Of a stretch of 64,000 nt of DNA, positions 59,208 through 64,000 are shown piece by piece. Within the stretch, counting starts at the first letter, position 1, and each line of letters starts with the position of its first letter. Under the pieces are notes generated by a model. It was given only the letters and a program-made list of their open reading frames with translations. It was not told the origin of the DNA and made no database searches. The stretch lies in contig NZ_QHLZ01000005.1 of the NCBI RefSeq assembly GCF_003185915.1, positions 268,002-332,001 on the forward strand, written 5' to 3'. The DNA is from Arthrobacter psychrochitiniphilus (GTDB lineage: Bacteria > Actinomycetota > Actinomycetes > Actinomycetales > Micrococcaceae). A program made the translations under genes and the position numbers.

Positions 59208-59987
59208 GTGAATACGCTCGATTCCTTCTTGATCCTGCTGGGCGGGTTATGGGCCGGAACCATCAACACAGTTGTTGGTTCCGGCACGCTCGTCACCTTC
59301 CCAATCCTGATTGCGCTGGGGATTGCCCCCGTCATGGCTGTTGTCAGCAACGCTATGGGCCTGATCGCAGGGGGAATCTCCGGAACGTGGGGGTACCGTC
59401 ACGAGTTGCTAGGCATGGGGCGCAACCTTGCCCGCCTCATGCCCGCCTCGCTGCTGGGTGGAATCACCGGCGCCTACCTGCTGCTGCACCTTCCTGAAAC
59501 GGTGTTCTCCGTGGTGGCGCCGCTGTTGATTGTGCTGGCACTGCTTTTGGTTATTTTCCAGCCTCGCTTACAGGCGGTCATCAAGGCGCGCCGCGAGTCA
59601 AACCCCTCAGCCCGTTCCCATGATCTAGCCATGATGATCCTGGTCTATTTGGCTGGCGTCTACGGCGGCTACTTTGTGGCGGCGCAGGGTGTGCTGCTCG
59701 TGGGAATCTTGGGGATTTTCATGTCCGGAACCCTGCAAAACGCCAACGCCGTCAAGAACGTGCTCTCACTGACGGTCAACGTTGTGGCGGCAATCTCCTA
59801 CCTGCTGTTTGCGCCGGAGAAAATCATCTGGGTGGTGGTCGGTTTAATCGCCGTCAGCTCACTGATTGGCGGGTTCATCGGCGCAAAGATCGGGCGCAAG
59901 TTGCCGCCGCTGGTACTGCGCTCCGTCATAGTTACGCTGGGCCTGGTGGCACTTTACTTCATGATTGCGAAACTCCTAGCCCTATGA
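59208..59987 (+). CDS. TauE/SafE family membrane permease
   Basis: 259 residues with about eight hydrophobic segments and the internal repeat of the family (GLWAGTINTVVGSGTLVTFP and GVYGGYFVAAQGVLLVGIL). Members export sulfite or sulfonates, but the substrate is not fixed. Starts at GTG 59208 and overlaps the methyltransferase gene by four bases. Confidence 0.9.
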   Translation: MNTLDSFLILLGGLWAGTINTVVGSGTLVTFPILIALGIAPVMAVVSNAMGLIAGGISGTWGYRHELLGMGRNLARLMPASLLGGITGAYLLLHLPETVFSVVAPLLIVLALLLVIFQPRLQAVIKARRESNPSARSHDLAMMILVYLAGVYGGYFVAAQGVLLVGILGIFMSGTLQNANAVKNVLSLTVNVVAAISYLLFAPEKIIWVVVGLIAVSSLIGGFIGAKIGRKLPPLVLRSVIVTLGLVALYFMIAKLLAL

Positions 59988-60793
59988 TCATCCATCTCGA
60001 AACCGCCAACGACCCCCGTGTGAGTGACTACGTTTCCCTCACGGATGTCCAATTGCGCAAGGTCAAGGAGCCTGCCGAGGGCCTGTATATTGCCGAAAGC
60101 CCTAAGGTGGTGCGCCGCGCTCTCGCTGCCGGACACCAGGCTCGCTCCTTTTTCCTCGCGGAGAAAAGGATGCCCGAGGTACTTGACGTCCTTGAAGCGC
60201 ACCCTGACGTCCCCGCGTTTGTGGGCACCGGGGCCATGCTGGAGGAAATCACAGGCATCAACCTCCACCGCGGAGCCATGGCCGCCATGCACCGTCCCGC
60301 ACCCGTGGAGATCGGCTCCTTACTGGCAGGGGCGCGCCGGGTAGCCGTCCTTGAAGACATCAGCGATCACACCAATATTGGGGCAATCTTCCGCTCCGCC
60401 GCCGCCCTGGGTGTGGATGCGGTGCTCATCAGCCCGCGTTGCGCAGACCCTCTATACCGGCGCAGCATTCGCGTGAGCATGGGTGCCGTTTTTCAAATCC
60501 CATGGGCCCGCCTGCCAGAGGGGCCAGGCGCCCTGGACGTGCTGCATGAGGCCGGATTTACGACGGCGGCGCTGGCCTTGGAGCCGGATTCGCTGTCCAT
60601 CCATGAACTCGCGGCGCGCAACGAAGCAAAATTGGCTCTCATTCTCGGCAGCGAAGGGTATGGGCTCAGTCCTGAAACCCTGGCATCCGTCAACCATGCA
60701 GTCATGATCCCCATGTATGCAGGAGTGGACTCACTGAATGTGGCTGCCGCTAGCGCCGTTGCCTTTTTCGCCACGGACCCGCGCCGGCAATAA
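59984..60793 (+). CDS. SpoU/TrmH-family RNA 2'-O-methyltransferase
   Basis: 269 residues. The knotted SAM-binding motifs are ISDHTNIGAIFRSAAALGVD, LILGSEGYGLS and IPMYAGVDSLNVAAASAVAFF. The N-terminal 100 residues are a substrate-binding domain. Target could be rRNA or tRNA. Translationally coupled to the permease by ATGA. Confidence 0.92.
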   Translation: MIIHLETANDPRVSDYVSLTDVQLRKVKEPAEGLYIAESPKVVRRALAAGHQARSFFLAEKRMPEVLDVLEAHPDVPAFVGTGAMLEEITGINLHRGAMAAMHRPAPVEIGSLLAGARRVAVLEDISDHTNIGAIFRSAAALGVDAVLISPRCADPLYRRSIRVSMGAVFQIPWARLPEGPGALDVLHEAGFTTAALALEPDSLSIHELAARNEAKLALILGSEGYGLSPETLASVNHAVMIPMYAGVDSLNVAAASAVAFFATDPRRQ

Positions 60794-60829
60794 GCGCCCC
60801 CAGAAGCCATGCGCGGGTAGTGTTGAACC

Positions 60830-61291
60830 ATGAAGATAGCCGAGCAAGTACCCGACTTCGAACTCTCCGACCAGCACGGTCAAGTTCGTAGCCTTACTGA
60901 ACTCACCGCAGAAGGTCCCTTGGTAATTTTCTTTTACCCCCTGGCCAGCAGCGGCGGCTGCACCAAGGAAGCCTGCCATTTCAGGGACCTGCAGCAGGAA
61001 TTTGCAACAGCAGGTGCCTCACTGGTGGGTATCAGTACCGACTCAGTGGCCAAACAGCTCGATTTTGCGAACAAGAACCACTTTGACTACCCACTTCTGA
61101 GCGACCGGGACGGCGCGGTGGCGGATGTGTTTGGTGTCCGCAGGCGTTTGCTGGCGAAGGCGCTTCCCACTAAAAGGGCCACGTTTATTGTTGATTCGAA
61201 CCGAATCTTGCGTTTTCAGATTTCCAGTGAAACCAACATGGACGTGCACGCGAACAGCGCACTTGAGGCTTTGTCACAGCGGGCTTGGTGA
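60830..61291 (+). CDS. Thiol peroxidase of the BCP/AhpC family
   Basis: 153-residue peroxiredoxin. Peroxidatic Cys about residue 44 and resolving Cys five residues on, in GGCTKEACHFRD. The usual FYPKDxTPGCT motif is FYPLASSGGCT here, so the Pro-Thr-x-x-Cys active-site Thr/Pro are changed to Ser-Ser-Gly-Gly; activity is likely but may differ. Removes hydroperoxides using thioredoxin. Confidence 0.9.
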   Translation: MKIAEQVPDFELSDQHGQVRSLTELTAEGPLVIFFYPLASSGGCTKEACHFRDLQQEFATAGASLVGISTDSVAKQLDFANKNHFDYPLLSDRDGAVADVFGVRRRLLAKALPTKRATFIVDSNRILRFQISSETNMDVHANSALEALSQRAW

Positions 61292-61334
61292 AATGGGATT
61301 GAGACGGTAAAGTTTCTAGCTGGTCCTCGTGACC

Positions 61335-61375
61335 ATAACATTCATCCGTCTGGCAAAATCCAGGCAATAACATTC
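61335..61375 (+). promoter_or_regulatory. Direct repeat ATAACATTC upstream of the L31 gene
   Basis: ATAACATTC occurs at 61335-61343 and 61367-61375, 32 bases apart, about three helical turns, ending 11 bases before the start codon. Genes for zinc-free L31 are often zinc-controlled in actinobacteria, so a regulator site is possible; the sequence does not match a Zur box that I know. Confidence 0.35.
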
Positions 61376-61386
61376 TGAGGTTCATT

Positions 61387-61641
61387 GTGAAGCAGAACAC
61401 CCACCCGAAGTATGAAGCCATCGTATTCAACGACCTGGCTTCCGGTACCAAGTTCCTGACGCGTTCCACCGCGACGTCCAAGAAGACCATCGAATGGGAA
61501 GATGGCAACACCTACCCCGTCATCGACGTTGAAATCTCTTCCGAGTCGCACCCGTTCTACACGGGCAAGCAGCGCATCATGGACAGCGCCGGCCGTGTTG
61601 AGCGCTTCAACGCTCGCTTCGCAGGCTTCGGCAAGAAGTAA
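61387..61641 (+). CDS. rpmE2: 50S ribosomal protein L31, type B
   Basis: 84 residues. [20 protein letters not shown] and [27 protein letters not shown] are the type B hallmarks. The four zinc-binding cysteines of type A are absent, so this is the zinc-independent form. GTG 61387 with GAGG nine bases before. Followed by a strong terminator. Confidence 0.95.
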   Translation: MKQNTHPKYEAIVFNDLASGTKFLTRSTATSKKTIEWEDGNTYPVIDVEISSESHPFYTGKQRIMDSAGRVERFNARFAGFGKK

Positions 61642-61665
61642 TACTTCTTACCAACAGTTTTTTCT

Positions 61666-61706
61666 AAGGCAGGGTCCGCACGGAAAGTGCGGGCCCTGCC
61701 TTTTTT
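61666..61706 (+). terminator. Rho-independent terminator after the L31 gene
   Basis: AAGGCAGGGTCCGCAC (61666-61681) pairs with GTGCGGGCCCTGCCTT around GGAAA, followed by six T residues. Confidence 0.95.
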
Positions 61707-61740
61707 GCGCTTCCCCCCGCCAGCTTGGGAAGATAGAGCC

Positions 61741-62823
61741 ATGGCTTCTGAACTGCACGGTGAAAATTCTGAACTGCATGGTGAATATAAGGTCCACGGC
61801 GGCAAATTGGTGGTGGTAGATTGCCGCGTCATTGATGAGACGCTAGCGGATGTACACGTCAGCGGCGACTTCTTCCTGGAACCTGACGAGGCACTTGATG
61901 ACATCAACGCCGCGTTGAACGGCTTGCCTGCCAACCTTTCTGCCGATGCGCTGGCAAATGCCATCACGGCAGCACTGCCCCCGGAGGCCGTGCTCTTTGG
62001 TTTCTCCGCCCAGGCCGTAGCCATCACGCTCCGCCGGGCGCTGACGAAAGCAACGAGCTGGCTCGATCACGAGTGGGACGTCATCGCCCCAACCATTTTG
62101 CCAACGGCCCTCAACGTGGCATTAGATGAGGTATTGACGGAGGAAGTGGGTGCGGGGCGCCGCAATCCCACCCTGCGCTTTTGGGACTGGGACGAGCCAT
62201 CCGTGGTGATTGGCAGCTTTCAGTCCGTGCGCAACGAATTGGAGCCGGCCGGCGTCGAAAAGTACGGTATCAAGGTGGTGCGGCGGGTCAGCGGTGGTGG
62301 CGCCATGTTCATGGAGGCCGGAAACTGCATCACTTACTCCCTGTACGTGCCCCAGACGTTGGTGGACGGGCTGAACTTTGAGGACTCCTACAAGTTCCTT
62401 GACGCATGGGTTTTGGCCGCCCTTGAATCCATGGGAATTGAGGCGTTTTATGTGCCCCTCAATGACATTGCCACGGGCAAGGGCAAGATTGGTGGTGCAG
62501 CCCAGAAACGGCTCAGCAATGGCGCCATGGTGCACCATGTGACAATGAGCTATGACATTGACGCAGACAAAATGGTGCAGGTGTTGCGGATTGGCAAGGA
62601 AAAACTTTCGGATAAGGGAACCCGCTCGGCCAAGAAACGGGTGGATCCGCTGCGCCGCCAAAGCGGCATGAGCCGGCAGGAAATTCTAGAACGCATGGCG
62701 GCAACGTTTAGCGCGCGTTATGACGCCCGCCCAGCCCTGCTGACCGAGGCGGAACTGGCGGAAGCAGCACGCAGGGTGGAGAGTAAATTTGGCACAGAGG
62801 AATGGCTGAACCGGGTTCCATGA
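61741..62823 (+). CDS. lplA: Lipoate-protein ligase with N-terminal accessory domain
   Basis: 360 residues. The C-terminal 250 form a biotin/lipoate ligase domain: RRVSGGGAMFMEAGNCITYSL (substrate loop) and DIATGKGKIGGAAQKR with the catalytic Lys. The first 100 residues (KLVVVDCRVIDETLADVHVSGDFFLEPDEAL) look like the LplA accessory domain, which in E. coli LplA lies at the C-terminus; the order is reversed here. The extreme N-terminus has a duplicated ELHGE. ATG 61741 starts the protein. Ends in an ATGA overlap with the next gene. Confidence 0.88.
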   Translation: MASELHGENSELHGEYKVHGGKLVVVDCRVIDETLADVHVSGDFFLEPDEALDDINAALNGLPANLSADALANAITAALPPEAVLFGFSAQAVAITLRRALTKATSWLDHEWDVIAPTILPTALNVALDEVLTEEVGAGRRNPTLRFWDWDEPSVVIGSFQSVRNELEPAGVEKYGIKVVRRVSGGGAMFMEAGNCITYSLYVPQTLVDGLNFEDSYKFLDAWVLAALESMGIEAFYVPLNDIATGKGKIGGAAQKRLSNGAMVHHVTMSYDIDADKMVQVLRIGKEKLSDKGTRSAKKRVDPLRRQSGMSRQEILERMAATFSARYDARPALLTEAELAEAARRVESKFGTEEWLNRVP

Positions 62824-63887
62824 GTGCCCTTGCCCGTGTGAGCTCCCGTATCAAGGGTGCCTGGCCCAATCAGCCACCAGCGGCCTTTGCCTTTGTCATG
62901 GCTACCGGCATAGTCTCCTCGGCTCTACTTGATGCGGGATGGGGCCTAGCTGCAAGAGCACTGCTGTGGATGGCCGTTGGCGCTCTTCTGGTGTTGATTG
63001 TTGGACTGGTGGGCAGATTAGTGATCCATACCAACGCCGCCGTGATTGACTTCCGTGACCCCCACAGAGGTTTCGGATATCTGACCATGGTTGCGGCCAT
63101 CAACGTGGTGGGTGTGGGTTTCCACCCCGTGGCGCCAGCCGTCACCTGGGTCATGGCTGCCATGAGTATTCCCTTGTGGCTTTTTCTGGCCTATGGTGTG
63201 CCGCTGTCCATGATGCTGCGCACCGAAATTGGTGAGACGTTGCGCCCACGCCTGCTGCCCGTGGATGGGACCTGGTTCCTGTGGGTGGTTTCCACCCAGT
63301 CACTGGCCATGGTGGCGGCGTCCCTGGCCACCGGTGGCAGTCAAGTACGGTTCCTAAGCGATGCGGCGGTGGCGTTTTGGGGCATTGGCATCATGCTTTA
63401 TTTGACGCTCACCACCCTCGTCATGCTACGTCTGCTCACGGGCGGTGAGAACCATGGCGGGATTGTGCCCACCAACTGGATCTTCATGGGGGCCACGGCC
63501 ATCACCGTCCTGGCCGGTTCTATGATCTTGCACCTGCCAGCAGAGGTGCCCGTCATCCACGTAGCCGGCCCCACCGTGGGCGGCATCAGCTATCTGCTGT
63601 GGGCTTTTGGCTTGTGGTGGGTTCCCCTTTTGGTGGCCTTCGGTTTCTGGCGGCATGCGGTGCGGCGCGAACCCCTGCGCTACTCAACGGCGCTGTGGTC
63701 CATTGTGTTTCCCCTGGGCATGTTCGCTGTGGCAACCTACCGTTTTGGCACGGTCAACCACATGCCCCTTGTTGCCTGGCTGGGAAACGTGGCCACGTGG
63801 ACGGCCGTGGCAGCCTGGCTTGCAGTTCTTCTCGGCATGACGCTGACCTTTATCCGCTGGGTGCGGCGTGGGAATCCCGCCGGTTAG
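62820..63887 (+). CDS. TDT family transporter (tellurite-resistance/dicarboxylate type)
   Basis: 355-residue membrane protein with about ten hydrophobic helices. FVMATGIVSSALLDAGW near the N-terminus and FRDPHRGFGYLTMVAAINVVGVGF match the TehA/Mae1/SLAC1 family of anion and dicarboxylate carriers. The carried substrate is unknown. ATG 62820 is taken inside the lplA stop; ATG 62802 is the alternative. Its stop overlaps the stop of the converging pepN. Confidence 0.86.
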   Translation: MSALARVSSRIKGAWPNQPPAAFAFVMATGIVSSALLDAGWGLAARALLWMAVGALLVLIVGLVGRLVIHTNAAVIDFRDPHRGFGYLTMVAAINVVGVGFHPVAPAVTWVMAAMSIPLWLFLAYGVPLSMMLRTEIGETLRPRLLPVDGTWFLWVVSTQSLAMVAASLATGGSQVRFLSDAAVAFWGIGIMLYLTLTTLVMLRLLTGGENHGGIVPTNWIFMGATAITVLAGSMILHLPAEVPVIHVAGPTVGGISYLLWAFGLWWVPLLVAFGFWRHAVRREPLRYSTALWSIVFPLGMFAVATYRFGTVNHMPLVAWLGNVATWTAVAAWLAVLLGMTLTFIRWVRRGNPAG

Positions 63888-64000
63888 GCCCCAGCCTGTG
63901 CCCTTAGCGCACGGAGCATTTGGTCCCGCTGTTCCAGCACAATTCTACGTAGCCCTGCCGGGGCATCCGCATGCCCGGCCAGCCACGTGTCCGTGCGGTG
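63884..64000 (-). CDS. pepN: Aminopeptidase N, C-terminal end (partial)
   Basis: The last 38 codons of a gene cut by the window edge. TDTWLAGHADAPAGLRRIVL and EQRDQMLRALRAQAGA resemble the conserved end of actinobacterial aminopeptidase N (WLxxHPDAPxGLRRLVxExRD). The rest, with the HExxH zinc motif, lies outside. The call rests on this short piece only. Confidence 0.7.
   Translation of the reverse strand, partial: HRTDTWLAGHADAPAGLRRIVLEQRDQMLRALRAQAGA

Overview
The window reads as chromosome of a high-GC Gram-positive bacterium of the Micrococcaceae, most like Arthrobacter or a close relative. This rests on gene order (def-fmt-rsmB-rpe-rib, hisEGF/hisI-trpECBA-lgt-gltBD-pyk-pdtaR), actinobacterial marker proteins (TIGR03085 type, Trp-operon membrane protein, HGxxPAAW protein, DUF3099), frequent GTG/TTG starts and TAnnnT -10 boxes close to start codons. 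It is assigned by reading only; no database search was run. No integrase, transposase, CRISPR array or rRNA was seen.

Layout. 1-5.0 kb: tRNA-Gly, a PD-(D/E)XK-like protein, then def-fmt-rsmB-rpe. 5.1-9.8 kb: an FMN riboswitch heading a tightly overlapped riboflavin operon (ribM transporter, ribD, ribE, separate ribB and ribA, ribH). 10-20.5 kb: histidine and tryptophan genes, ending in lgt. 21-29.5 kb: glutamate synthase gltBD behind a long leader rich in dyads, pyruvate kinase, and an ANTAR response regulator. 29.7-39 kb: tRNA-Leu, then an accessory block resembling the DosR/DevR dormancy (hypoxia) regulon of actinobacteria: universal stress proteins, phosphoketolase, SPFH protein, zinc alcohol dehydrogenase, two pyridoxamine-oxidase-like proteins, an F420/NADP reductase-like protein, a DevS-type heme-GAF histidine kinase and a DevR-type regulator. 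Several of these genes are wrecks: phosphoketolase and SPFH are frameshifted and internally deleted, and one tandem universal stress protein and one flavin-binding protein have lost blocks. DosR-box-like palindromes lie at an identical distance before two operons of the block.

39.8-42.9 kb: an ohrR-ohr peroxide module with a double-palindrome operator, a quinone-reductase-like MDR enzyme and a DUF6578-like protein. 43.1-46.3 kb: two overlapping genes for MutS-like ATPases without mismatch-recognition domains, both with Asn-Glu at Walker B; this pair is my best candidate for an undescribed system. 46.4-51.4 kb: an AMP-forming acyl-CoA ligase and a thiolase next to the biotin transporter bioYMN, echoing Bacillus yhfT-yhfS-yhfU, with a BioQ-like box before bioY. 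51.5-64 kb: an ABC-F protein, a YbaK-like deacylase, SURF1, DUF3099, fabG, a second SDR, serB, an ABC ATPase, a TauE/SafE permease, an SpoU methyltransferase, a peroxiredoxin, ribosomal protein L31 type B, a domain-permuted lipoate ligase, a TDT-family transporter, and the 3' end of pepN at the right edge.

Together the window is mostly housekeeping metabolism (translation start, flavins, His/Trp, nitrogen assimilation) broken by one stress/dormancy block in active decay and one MutS-like/biotin block.
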